Source: Planctomycetota bacterium (GTDB taxonomy: Bacteria; Planctomycetota; B15-G4; JADJEK01). Taken from it: a DNA stretch of 64,000 bases. The DNA is taken from positions 186,001 to 250,000 of the forward strand of contig JADJEK010000007.1 in NCBI GenBank assembly GCA_016709145.1, written 5' to 3'. The notes under the pieces are model-generated. The model saw only the letters and a program-made list of their open reading frames with translations. It was not told where the DNA came from and searched no databases. Shown in pieces: positions 53,746 through 62,018 of this stretch (position 1 is its first letter; each line of letters starts with the position of its first letter). Position numbers and translations under genes: made by a program.

Positions 53746-54630
53746 ATGCTCGACCTCGACGCCGTGCTCGCGTCCGCTCAGACTTTGAAGCCACTCCCGG
53801 CGAGCGTCGGTCGTCTCACGGCGATCGTGTCGCGCGAGGACGTCGATCTGCGCGAAGTGGTCGAGGTCGTCCAGCTCGACCAAGCCCTGACCGCGCGCAT
53901 GTTGAAGGCCGCGAACTCGGCGATGTCGGCCTCGCGCACGCAGATCGGCACGGTCAAGGACGCGGTCGTGCGACTCGGCTCCGGTCTGGTGTTGTCGTTC
54001 GCGATGGCGAGTTCGGTCAAGAACAGCGCCAGCGGTGCTTTGCCGGGCTACGGCCTCGGCGAAGGCGAGCTGTGGCGTCACTCGGTGGCCGCCGCGCTCG
54101 CGGCCGAAGTCCTGAAGCCGTCGGCACGCAAAGTCGCACTGCCGCCCGAGGCCTTCACCGCCGCGCTGCTGCACGACATCGGCAAGCTCGTGTTGAACCG
54201 CTTCCTCGATCAGGACACCGCCGCGTTGGTCGCTCGAGCACGAAGTGAAGGCGGACTCGACTTCGAAGCCGCGGAAGCCTCGGTGCTCGGCATCGGTCAC
54301 GGCGCTCTCGGCGGATTGATCGCGGAGCGCTGGGGACTGCCGGACTCGATCGTCATCGGCATCCGGTTCCACGAGAACCCGAGCCGTTCGCGCGAGACCG
54401 AAGCCCTCGCCGGCAGAGCGCACGACGAACGCGTGTTCGCCGTCGCCGATCTGGTCCACGTCGCCAGCAACCTGTCGAACCACAGCTCGGTCGGGCCCGT
54501 CGACGAGCAGCGCATCCCCGAACTCGACGGCGGCGCGTGTGAGCGCATCGGGCTCGATGCTGCATCGATCGCGAACGCGGCGCGCTCCGTGGAAGCTCGC
54601 CTCGAGGAGACGCTCGTCCGCTACGGCTGA
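53746..54630 (+). CDS. HDOD-domain signalling protein
   Basis: A 294-aa protein made up almost entirely of an HDOD domain (about 10-210): LKPLPASVGRLTAIV, then VVQLDQALTARMLKAANSA, and LLHDIGKLVLNRFL, which keeps the His-Asp of the HD motif, and IGHGALGGLIAERWGLP. HDOD proteins act in signalling, cell-cycle and stress responses, usually as non-enzymatic adaptors. The C-terminal 80 residues add a short helical part. It has no receiver or GGDEF domain. The partner is unknown. Confidence 0.88.
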   Translation: MLDLDAVLASAQTLKPLPASVGRLTAIVSREDVDLREVVEVVQLDQALTARMLKAANSAMSASRTQIGTVKDAVVRLGSGLVLSFAMASSVKNSASGALPGYGLGEGELWRHSVAAALAAEVLKPSARKVALPPEAFTAALLHDIGKLVLNRFLDQDTAALVARARSEGGLDFEAAEASVLGIGHGALGGLIAERWGLPDSIVIGIRFHENPSRSRETEALAGRAHDERVFAVADLVHVASNLSNHSSVGPVDEQRIPELDGGACERIGLDAASIANAARSVEARLEETLVRYG

Positions 54631-54695
54631 TCGAGTTCGAGGAGACCCGGCTGGCTCACGCTCGCGGTCTCGCCCGCCGTTGCCGCGTCACGCCG

Positions 54696-55820
54696 TCACG
54701 ACTCGTGCGTCGACGCGAGGATCGCGTCGATGAAGGCGTGCAAGTGCTCGCGGTAGCGATCCGGCGCGACTTGCCAGACCTTGCCGTGATCCGCTTCGGG
54801 TTCGATCCACAGGGTCTTCGCGTCGGCTGCACAGGGAATCGCGTCGAACACGGCCTGCGCGGCTTCGGGCGGACAACGCGCGTCGTCGGCGCCGCCGATC
54901 ACGAGCGCGCGCACGCTCGGCGCGAGCCGCTTCAATTCGACCTTCGGCGATACTTCGTCGATCGAGGTGTCGGACCACGTCGACAGCGCGTGCTTGAGAT
55001 CGGGCCACGCCCAACTCGGCACCATGCGCCGCCGGCCCGAGACCATGCGGTCCGCGACCGCACCGACCGAATCGATCGGCGCGTCGAGGACCAGGCCGGC
55101 GAGTCGTTCGACCCGCGGCGCCGCGAGCGCGGTCGCGGCCGAACCCAGCGAGACCCCGAACAACACCAACGGCAGATCGCGCAGTTCGGCGCGTTCGCGC
55201 ACGAACTGGACCGCCGCGATCATGTCGGAGGACTCGGTGCGGCCGAACGTGAAGGTCGCGTGCTCGCTGCGTCCGTGATTGCGCAGCTCCAGCAACAGCA
55301 CCGTTCCACCGAGGTCGCGGAACATCGAGCCGACGGTCTCGATCTCGAGGGCGCCGCGCCACAGTCCGTGGGTCAACACCGCGACGAACCGCGGCGGTTC
55401 GTCAGGTGGTGGCACCAGGAAGCCACGCACGCGCACACCGTCTTCGGCCGTCATCCACACTTCGAAGGGTGAGCGGGCCTCGTGCGGATCCCGCGGTGCG
55501 GTCTCCGCATCGGCGGGGACGTCGCGCCAGCTCCGGCGCTCCTGCAGGATCCAATGGCCATCGGCGCCGAGGCGGGGTCCGACGTAGAAGATCTCATCGC
55601 CGCGCGTGCGCGCCATGCCGACCGCGAGCCATGCGGCCGCGTTCGGCGCGGTCACGAACACGTGCAGCGGGACCAGCACGAGCGCCAGCCCGAACACGGG
55701 CAGCCAGAATCGGCGTGGCCGCTTGCGCGCGAGGCGCAAACCGAGCCGCGCGAGTACCGCGAGCACCAGCCAGATGCCGGTTGCGATCCCGACGACCCAG
55801 CCGAGGAACTGCACGTACAT
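54696..55820 (-). CDS. Membrane-anchored alpha/beta hydrolase
   Basis: A 374-aa protein with two N-terminal transmembrane helices (about 5-30 and 40-60), then an alpha/beta hydrolase fold: AVLTHGLWRG (oxyanion region), nucleophile Ser in LFGVSLGSAA (about residue 220), the acid in IGGADDARCP and His in EADHGKVW. The fold resembles BAAT/acyl-CoA thioesterase-like and FrsA-like hydrolases, with the catalytic part probably outside the cytoplasm. Substrate unknown. It shares a 162-bp divergent gap with the M14 peptidase gene. Confidence 0.85.
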   Translation of the reverse strand: MYVQFLGWVVGIATGIWLVLAVLARLGLRLARKRPRRFWLPVFGLALVLVPLHVFVTAPNAAAWLAVGMARTRGDEIFYVGPRLGADGHWILQERRSWRDVPADAETAPRDPHEARSPFEVWMTAEDGVRVRGFLVPPPDEPPRFVAVLTHGLWRGALEIETVGSMFRDLGGTVLLLELRNHGRSEHATFTFGRTESSDMIAAVQFVRERAELRDLPLVLFGVSLGSAATALAAPRVERLAGLVLDAPIDSVGAVADRMVSGRRRMVPSWAWPDLKHALSTWSDTSIDEVSPKVELKRLAPSVRALVIGGADDARCPPEAAQAVFDAIPCAADAKTLWIEPEADHGKVWQVAPDRYREHLHAFIDAILASTHES

Positions 55821-55982
55821 CGGACTCCACCGCCTTGTCCCGCGCTGCGAACTGGACGTGCGCGGCGCTTGCGGCCGCGCGATCGGGCCGGATGATAGCC
55901 GAGCGCGCCGTCCTGGAAGTCCCGAGCGTGCGCCACGCTGGACGACCGCATACGGTGCATTCGATCGACCCTGGAGACCCGC

Positions 55983-57590
55983 ATGCGTCCGACGCGCCTC
56001 GTCGCTCCCTCGTTCGTGATCGCGCTGTCCTTCGTCGCGTGCAGCACGCCGCGCCGCGACGTCCCGGACGCACTGCGCACCGTCGCGGAACGCACGAACT
56101 TCGAAGCCACCGCGCTACATGCCGACGTCCTCACGCTGATCGATCGGCTGGTCGAGCTCGACCCGGAACGCGCGCGACGCGATCGCTTCGGGACCAGCGT
56201 CGAAGGCCGCGAACTCCCTCTGCTCGTCGTCGGCGAGCCGCCGTGCGCCACACCGGAACAGGCGCGTGAGCACGACAAACTCGTGATCTTGCTGCTCGGC
56301 AACATCCACGCAGGTGAGGTGTGCGGCAAGGAAGCGCTGCTGATGTACGCGCGCGATCTGCTGCTGAACCCCGACCACGCGGACAACCGCGCCGTGCTCG
56401 ATCACTGCGTGTTGTTGATCGCGCCGATCTACAACGCCGACGGCAACGAGCGCGTCGACGTCGGCAATCGGCCGGGACAGAACGGACCGATCCGCGGCAT
56501 GGGCCAACGCGCGAACGCGCAGAAGCTCGACCTCAATCGCGACTACCTCAAGCTCGAGGCGCCGGAGTCGCGTGCACTTGCTTCGCTGTACGACCGTTGG
56601 AACCCGGACCTGACGATCGACACGCACACGACCAACGGCAGCTTCCATCGCTACGAATTGACCTACGACGGTCCGATGCATCCCGCTACGGAGCGGCCGC
56701 TCGAAGCGCTGGTGCGCGCACGCATGTTGCCCGAGGTCTCGCAGCGCTTGTTCGAGCGCACCGGCTATCGCACGTTTTTCTACGGCAACTTCGACGCACG
56801 GCGGACGACGTGGGAGACGTACTCGTCGCAGCCGCGATTCGGCGATCCGTATCGAGGGCTGCGTCAACGCGCATGCATCCTGTCCGAGGCGTACGCCTAC
56901 GCCGACTTCCGCACGCGCGTCGACGTCACGCTCGAGTTCGTTCGCGAGTGCATCGACCTCGCGTGCGATCGGCGCCACACATTGACCGAGACCCTCGAGC
57001 GCTCGGAGGCGGAGACCATCGCGAAGGCGACGCGGCCCGGCTCCGATCCGGTGCCGATCCGAACGCGTATGGCCGCGGCGGCTGCGCCGGTGACCATCCT
57101 CGGTGTCGTCGAGACGATCGATGCCGCGGGCAAGGCACACCCCACGACGAAACCGTGCGACGTCGAGGTGGTGCACGACGACCACTTCGAAGGCACGCTC
57201 GCCGTCGAACGACCGCGCGCGTACTTGTTGCCGCCCGAGTGCGGCGCGATCGTCGCGAAGTTGCGCGAACACGGTGTGGTCGTCGAACCGCTCGCCACGC
57301 CGTACTCGGGAGAAGTCGAGGTCCAGACCGTGACCGAGATCGCGCGAGCGGCGCGCGCGTTCGAAGGTCATCACGAAGTCGTCGTCGACACCACGATGAC
57401 TCGCGCGACGCGCACGATCCCGGTCGGGTGGTTCCGCGTCGATCTCGCCCAGCGACTCGGCACGCTGTGCGTGATCCTTCTGGAGCCGCGCTGCGAGGAT
57501 GGCCTCGTGACCTGGAACTTCTTCGATCCGTGGTTGGCGCAGGGCGCCGAATTCCCGGTCGTGCGCGTTCCGCGGCCCGACGCTCCGTGA
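55983..57590 (+). CDS. M14-family zinc carboxypeptidase-like lipoprotein
   Basis: A 535-aa protein. A lipobox-like SFVACS at residues about 17-22 suggests a lipoprotein. Residues about 45-330 form an M14 carboxypeptidase domain: zinc ligands H and E in GNIHAGEVCGKE, third ligand H in TIDTHTTNGS, and the NADGNER and LDLNRDYLK substrate-binding segments; SEAYAY is near the expected catalytic Glu. The C-terminal 200 residues are a beta-rich extra domain. Expected to trim peptides in the periplasm or at the outer membrane. Confidence 0.87.
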   Translation: MRPTRLVAPSFVIALSFVACSTPRRDVPDALRTVAERTNFEATALHADVLTLIDRLVELDPERARRDRFGTSVEGRELPLLVVGEPPCATPEQAREHDKLVILLLGNIHAGEVCGKEALLMYARDLLLNPDHADNRAVLDHCVLLIAPIYNADGNERVDVGNRPGQNGPIRGMGQRANAQKLDLNRDYLKLEAPESRALASLYDRWNPDLTIDTHTTNGSFHRYELTYDGPMHPATERPLEALVRARMLPEVSQRLFERTGYRTFFYGNFDARRTTWETYSSQPRFGDPYRGLRQRACILSEAYAYADFRTRVDVTLEFVRECIDLACDRRHTLTETLERSEAETIAKATRPGSDPVPIRTRMAAAAAPVTILGVVETIDAAGKAHPTTKPCDVEVVHDDHFEGTLAVERPRAYLLPPECGAIVAKLREHGVVVEPLATPYSGEVEVQTVTEIARAARAFEGHHEVVVDTTMTRATRTIPVGWFRVDLAQRLGTLCVILLEPRCEDGLVTWNFFDPWLAQGAEFPVVRVPRPDAP

Positions 57591-57680
57591 CGCTCGCCCC
57601 GGTTCACCCACACCACGCCAAGAGGTGAGGATTCGCCGCGCGGGACGTACACTCCCGCGCCCTATCCGCGCGAGGTCCGC

Positions 57681-58952
57681 ATGACGACGACGAACTCCGA
57701 CGACGAGCGTGGCGCGTTCCGCGACGTGCCGTACATGGGTGTGATCTGGGTGGTCGCGGAAGCGATGAAGCTCGGCTTCCGCAACGGGCATCCGGATTGG
57801 TGCAACCTCGGGCAAGGCCAGCCCGAGTGCGGACCGATGGCGGGCGCGCCGCCGCGCATCGAGTCGATCGACATCGATCCGAGCGATCATGCGTACGGGC
57901 CGCTCGAGGGCATCCCGGAACTGCGTGAGCGCGTCGCGTCGCACTACAACCGCCTGTTCCGCAAGGGCAAGCGCAGCCAGTACGGACCGCAAAACGTCGC
58001 GATCGTGCAAGGCGGCCGCCTCGGACTCACGCGCGCGATGGCGGCGTTGTCGTCGTGCGTGGTCGGCTACCAGGTGCCCGACTACACGGCCTACGAAGAC
58101 ATGCTCACGACGCATCTGGCGCGGCTGTCCGCGGTGCCGGTGCGAGCTCGCCCCGAGGACGGCTTCACCGTGCCGCCGGCGCGGTTCGAGCGCGCGGCCA
58201 AAGACCTTGGTCTGTCCGCGTTCCTGTTGTCGAACCCGACGAATCCGACCGGCGCCCTTCTCCAAGACGACGCGCTCGACGGACTCGTGCGCGTCGCGCG
58301 CAAGCGCCGCGTCACGTTGCTGCTCGACGAGTTCTACAGCCACTTCATCTATACGGCCGACGGCAAACCCGGTGCTGGAGCGGTGTCGGGCGCACAAGTC
58401 GTCGACGACGTCGAACGCGATCCCGTCGTGCTGATCGACGGGCTGACCAAGAGCTTCCGCTATCCGGGCTGGCGCGTCGGCTGGGCCGTCGGCCCGAGCG
58501 CGATGGTGCAGAGCATGGCGCGCACCGCGTCGGCGATCGACGGCGGTCCGTCGCGCATCGCGCAACGCGCGGCGCTGCTCGCGCTCGAACCCAAGCGCGC
58601 GGATCAAGAGACCAAGGCGCTGCGCAAGGTCTTCGCGGCCAAACGCAACGTGATGCTCGACGCGTTGAAGCGGCTCGGCATCCGCTTCGCGCACGAACCG
58701 CTCGGCACGTTCTATTGCTGGGGCTCGTTGGCGCAACTGCCCGCGCCGTTCGACGATCCCGACGTGTTCTTCCGGCGCGCGCTCGAACGCAAGGTGATGA
58801 CGGTCCCCGGACGGTTCTTCGACGTCGACCCGGGCGGGTATCGCCGTGGCCCCTCGCCGGACGCGTCGTGGATGCGATTCTCGTTCGGGCCGCCGATGGA
58901 CAACGTGAAGCTCGGGCTCGGCCGACTCGAACAGATGTTGAAGGACGGCTGA
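57681..58952 (+). CDS. PLP-dependent aminotransferase, class I/II
   Basis: A 423-aa fold-type I aminotransferase. The PLP lysine is K257 in GLTKSFRYPGWRVGW; LSNPTNPTGALL, LLDEFYSHF and SFGPP with the distal Arg are conserved. The start at 57681 precedes DVPYMGVIWVV. Amino donor and acceptor are not obvious; kynurenine/alanine-type aminotransferases are closest in motif. It stands 90 bp after the peptidase gene and 67 bp before the third CHAT gene, on the same strand, so co-transcription is possible. Confidence 0.88.
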   Translation: MTTTNSDDERGAFRDVPYMGVIWVVAEAMKLGFRNGHPDWCNLGQGQPECGPMAGAPPRIESIDIDPSDHAYGPLEGIPELRERVASHYNRLFRKGKRSQYGPQNVAIVQGGRLGLTRAMAALSSCVVGYQVPDYTAYEDMLTTHLARLSAVPVRARPEDGFTVPPARFERAAKDLGLSAFLLSNPTNPTGALLQDDALDGLVRVARKRRVTLLLDEFYSHFIYTADGKPGAGAVSGAQVVDDVERDPVVLIDGLTKSFRYPGWRVGWAVGPSAMVQSMARTASAIDGGPSRIAQRAALLALEPKRADQETKALRKVFAAKRNVMLDALKRLGIRFAHEPLGTFYCWGSLAQLPAPFDDPDVFFRRALERKVMTVPGRFFDVDPGGYRRGPSPDASWMRFSFGPPMDNVKLGLGRLEQMLKDG

Positions 58953-59019
58953 TCGCGCGGCGTCCCGACGCTCCTCGTCCTCGACGGCCGCCCGCTGCCG
59001 TGTGAGATCGGTGTCCTCC

Positions 59020-61173
59020 ATGCGCATGGTCGCTCGCGTCCTCACCCTGGTTTGCGCGCTCGTCGCCGGAGCTGGCGCGCGGCAGCAACCGGCGTTGGAC
59101 GCGAGCGCGCTCGATCGGATCGCCGCGGCCTTCGAGCGCGGCGACGTCCAGTACGCCGAGCGAGCCCTCGACGCGATCCCCGCGCCCACAGCGCCCGACT
59201 CGAACGCTCCGACCGACGCGCTCGCGCTGCGACATGCGGCGCTGCGGCTCCGAGCCGCGTTGGTGCGCGGACGCCTCGACGAAGCCGCGGCGCTCGACGC
59301 CGCGCTCGCGAACTCGCCACCCGACGCGGCCTTCGCGGACGAGCTCGCGTTCGCGCGCGCGGAGTACCACCGTCTGCGGCCTCGCGTCGACGACGACGAC
59401 GAGTTGCGTGCTCTGGCAGCGGCGGAAGCGCTCTACGGCGAGTCCTTGCGCAGCGTCACGCCGGCACGCCGCGCGGTGCGCCTCGAGTGGCGCGGCAACG
59501 TCCGCACGCGGTTGCTCGCGGTCCACGCGGCCGACGCCGACTTGCGCGAAGCCGAGTCGATCTACCGCGACCTGTGTGACGCGCGCGGCGCCGCGCGCTG
59601 CCTCAGACGGCGCGCGACGAACTTCGCCGCGGCCGGCGAACCGGGACTCGCGCTCGGCATCCTGGACCAGCACCAGTCCGAACTCGAGCGACTCGCCGAA
59701 CCCTCGCTGCTGCCCGAATTGCGCGACAGTGTGCACCTCGCGGCCGTGCTCGCCGTCCGTTGCGACGATCTCGATCGCGCCGAGTCGGTCTTCGAACGTC
59801 AGCGAGCGCTCGACGCCGGGCTACAAGCCGGACTGACGCTGAACGACATGTTCTTGTGGTCCGAGCGCGCACAGCGCATGCAGAGCGATCTGGTGCTCGA
59901 GCTCGCGCGGTTCGCCGAACGCGAACCACGACTGGCGCCGCGCGCGCTCGCTCTCGCGGAAACGGTGGTCGATCACCTCCAAGCGACCGCTTTGTCGACG
60001 GCGCTGCGGCGCTCGAACAACGCCCGCGGCGACGCGGGGCCGACGCCGCGAGCGGCCGGCGGCGCCGACGTCGCGCAACTGCGTTTGTTCCGCGCGGCGC
60101 CGCAGGACGCACCGGCCGAGCTCGTGTTGATGTTCCGCTGCGGCGAACGACTCGCGTTCCGAAGCCTTGGTCGTGCCGACGCGGTCGAAGCCGAGGCCGA
60201 CGTGTTCGTCGACCGCTGGTTCACTGCGAAAGGCCTGCGCGGCGCACCGAACGACTACGCGCAGGACGCGCACGCGTTGTTCCTGAAGTTGTGCGGGCCG
60301 GCGGCCGCGGTGTTCCGATCGAGCGCGCCGCCGCGACTCGTGCTGCTCGTGAATGGACCGCTCGAGGACGTGCCATTCGAAGCACTGGTGACCGCGCCGT
60401 CGGCGGCGACGTCGTTCTCGTCGTTGCCGTACGTCGTGCGTACGACGAGCGTCGTGCGGATCCCTGCGATCTCGACGCTGCGCGCGCTGCCGGCTCCGAA
60501 CGAGTACGACCGCGCCGTCGCGGTCCTCGACCCCGACCTCGACGATCCTCGGCTGCCGCGGCTGACCCACGCGCGCGCCGAGGCGGACGCGCTGTGTGCG
60601 GCGCATCGCGAATGCGTCGTGCTCGAAGGCGGGCTGGCGACGCTGCCGCGCTTGCAGGCTGCACTCCGACGCGCGCCGAGTGGCTGGCTGCATCTGGCCT
60701 GTCACGCCGAGTGGACGCGGTCGGATCACGATCGCGCCGTCCTGCGCTTGGCGCCCGGCGGCGGCATGGACGGACGCCTCGATCTCGGTCGAGTCGTCGG
60801 CATCGACGATCCACTGCCCCTGACGCCGGGCGTCCGCGTGGTGCTGTCGGGCTGCGGCACGGCGCTCGGTCCACTGCAGCCCGGCGAAGGCATGCTCGGG
60901 CTGTGGCGAGCGTTCCTCTACCGCGGCGCGGCGTGCGTGATCTCGACGTTGCGGCCGGTCGACGACCGCGCCGCAGCGGCTTGGATGGGCGCGTTCCATC
61001 GCCACGCCGCTCGCCTGCCGGCGGCCGACGCGGCGCGCGCTGCGTCACTCGACTGGCTCGACGGTCGCGTGAAGCCGAAGTTCCCGCGCGGATTCGCGGC
61101 GAAGGACACCGCGCATCCCCAGTTGTGGGCGATCGCGATCGTCGTCGGCAACGACGGTGGGGCTCTGCCCTGA
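59020..61173 (+). CDS. Exported CHAT-domain cysteine peptidase, stand-alone (third)
   Basis: A 717-aa protein. Signal peptide 1-20 (MRMVARVLTLVCALVAGAGA). Residues about 25-330 are helical, TPR-like. Residues about 350-717 are a CHAT domain with H562 (LACHAEW) and C612 (LSGCGTA), 50 residues apart, and LWRAFLYRGAACVISTLRPV; this is closer to the widespread CHAT type than to the two module copies. The ATG at 59020 was preferred to the GTG at 59002 because it starts the signal peptide. It has no sigma or membrane partner beside it. Its stop codon abuts a 26-bp palindrome. Confidence 0.83.
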   Translation: MRMVARVLTLVCALVAGAGARQQPALDASALDRIAAAFERGDVQYAERALDAIPAPTAPDSNAPTDALALRHAALRLRAALVRGRLDEAAALDAALANSPPDAAFADELAFARAEYHRLRPRVDDDDELRALAAAEALYGESLRSVTPARRAVRLEWRGNVRTRLLAVHAADADLREAESIYRDLCDARGAARCLRRRATNFAAAGEPGLALGILDQHQSELERLAEPSLLPELRDSVHLAAVLAVRCDDLDRAESVFERQRALDAGLQAGLTLNDMFLWSERAQRMQSDLVLELARFAEREPRLAPRALALAETVVDHLQATALSTALRRSNNARGDAGPTPRAAGGADVAQLRLFRAAPQDAPAELVLMFRCGERLAFRSLGRADAVEAEADVFVDRWFTAKGLRGAPNDYAQDAHALFLKLCGPAAAVFRSSAPPRLVLLVNGPLEDVPFEALVTAPSAATSFSSLPYVVRTTSVVRIPAISTLRALPAPNEYDRAVAVLDPDLDDPRLPRLTHARAEADALCAAHRECVVLEGGLATLPRLQAALRRAPSGWLHLACHAEWTRSDHDRAVLRLAPGGGMDGRLDLGRVVGIDDPLPLTPGVRVVLSGCGTALGPLQPGEGMLGLWRAFLYRGAACVISTLRPVDDRAAAAWMGAFHRHAARLPAADAARAASLDWLDGRVKPKFPRGFAAKDTAHPQLWAIAIVVGNDGGALP

Positions 61174-61228
61174 TCTACTAGGTTCGCGAATCGTCGCGTA
61201 CAGCGACGATTCGCGAACCTAGTAGATC
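61172..61228. repeat. Perfect 26-bp inverted repeat at the end of the third CHAT gene
   Basis: Left arm 61172-61197 and right arm 61203-61228 are exact complements, with a 5-nt loop (GTACA). It includes the last two bases of the stop codon at 61171-61173. A single-strand hairpin this long is a strong terminator or a recombination/regulatory site; it has no U-run. Confidence 0.75.
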
Positions 61229-61433
61229 CCGACCAAGTGTCCGAGGCGGCGGCAGCCGCCGTATCCACCCACAGGTGCCCGACGAGATCGTTGGAGCACG
61301 CCGTCGTCGTTCGGTTGCGGGCGTAGCCCGCGCTGATCGCCGGTTCGGGATTTTCATCGAGCCGAGCCTGTATCCACGCCGACGTCCATGCGGTAATGGA
61401 AGTCCGAGACGGTCCCCCTTGCGTCCTGAGGTC

Positions 61434-61877
61434 ATGAACGAGCCCCTTCCGCACCAGCGCGCCGCAGGCATCGTGATCTACCACCGCGGCGAAGCCGGGG
61501 TGCGGTTCCTGCTGCTGCGCAATCGCATGCACCACACGTGGGGCTTCCCGAAAGGCCGCGCCGAACGCAACGAGACCGCGCTCGAGACCGCGCATCGCGA
61601 GACGCTCGAGGAGACCGGCATCCGCAGCGTGCGCTTGCATCCGAGCTTCCACGCGCAGATCGCGTACCCGGTGCGAGGAAGTCAGGGCCGCTTGCTGAAG
61701 ACGGTCGAGTTCTTCCTCGGCGAAGTCGGCGACGATCGCGTCGTCCAGTCGCACGAGCACGACGACACCTGCTGGGCGTCGTACGACGACGCGCACCGCT
61801 TGCTCGCGTATCCCGATCTGCGCACGGTGCTCGAGCAGGTCGGGCTCGCGCTCGGATTGTCCGCCCCGCGGCCGTGA
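61434..61877 (+). CDS. Nudix hydrolase, diadenosine tetraphosphate hydrolase-like
   Basis: A 147-aa protein. A complete Nudix box starts at GRAERNET and runs through HRETLEETGI (G-x5-E-x7-RE-x2-EE-x-G). The short N-terminal AAGIVIYHRGEAGVRFLLLRN and WGFPKGRAE are typical of Ap4A hydrolases. The ATG at 61434 has a TGAGG just upstream; an open frame extends to 61275 but is Arg-rich. The 260 bp before it contain the palindrome and a second short hairpin (GGCGGCGGCAGCCGCC). Confidence 0.87.
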   Translation: MNEPLPHQRAAGIVIYHRGEAGVRFLLLRNRMHHTWGFPKGRAERNETALETAHRETLEETGIRSVRLHPSFHAQIAYPVRGSQGRLLKTVEFFLGEVGDDRVVQSHEHDDTCWASYDDAHRLLAYPDLRTVLEQVGLALGLSAPRP

Positions 61878-61941
61878 GCGTGGATCCATCCGGGCGATGC
61901 GGGATCGCTTGCCGTCGCGACCCGGCACGAGTTCCCTCCGG

Positions 61942-61957
61942 TTCAACGGGCTGCTAG
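61942..61957. repeat. Dispersed CAGCCCGTTGAA element (inverted)
   Basis: TTCAACGGGCTGCTAG lies 62 bp before argS. The same core is at 20795 (CAGCCCGTTGAA) and 51457 (over the RIC stop), inverted at 20944, with a partial copy CTAGCAGCCCGT at 25053-25064. All sit at gene ends. Confidence 0.5.
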
Positions 61958-62018
61958 GCTCCCCCGCTTTCGACCGACCGCCAATTCCCGACGACACGGA
62001 CCCACCGCCGACCCACCG

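Noticed and set aside
56115..59189. 1024-aa minus-strand open frame
   Set aside because: It runs antisense across the M14 peptidase and aminotransferase genes and has no recognisable domain.
61275..61433. N-terminal extension of the second Nudix protein
   Set aside because: The 53 extra residues are Arg/Pro-rich and unlike the family; the ATG at 61434 has a better ribosome site.
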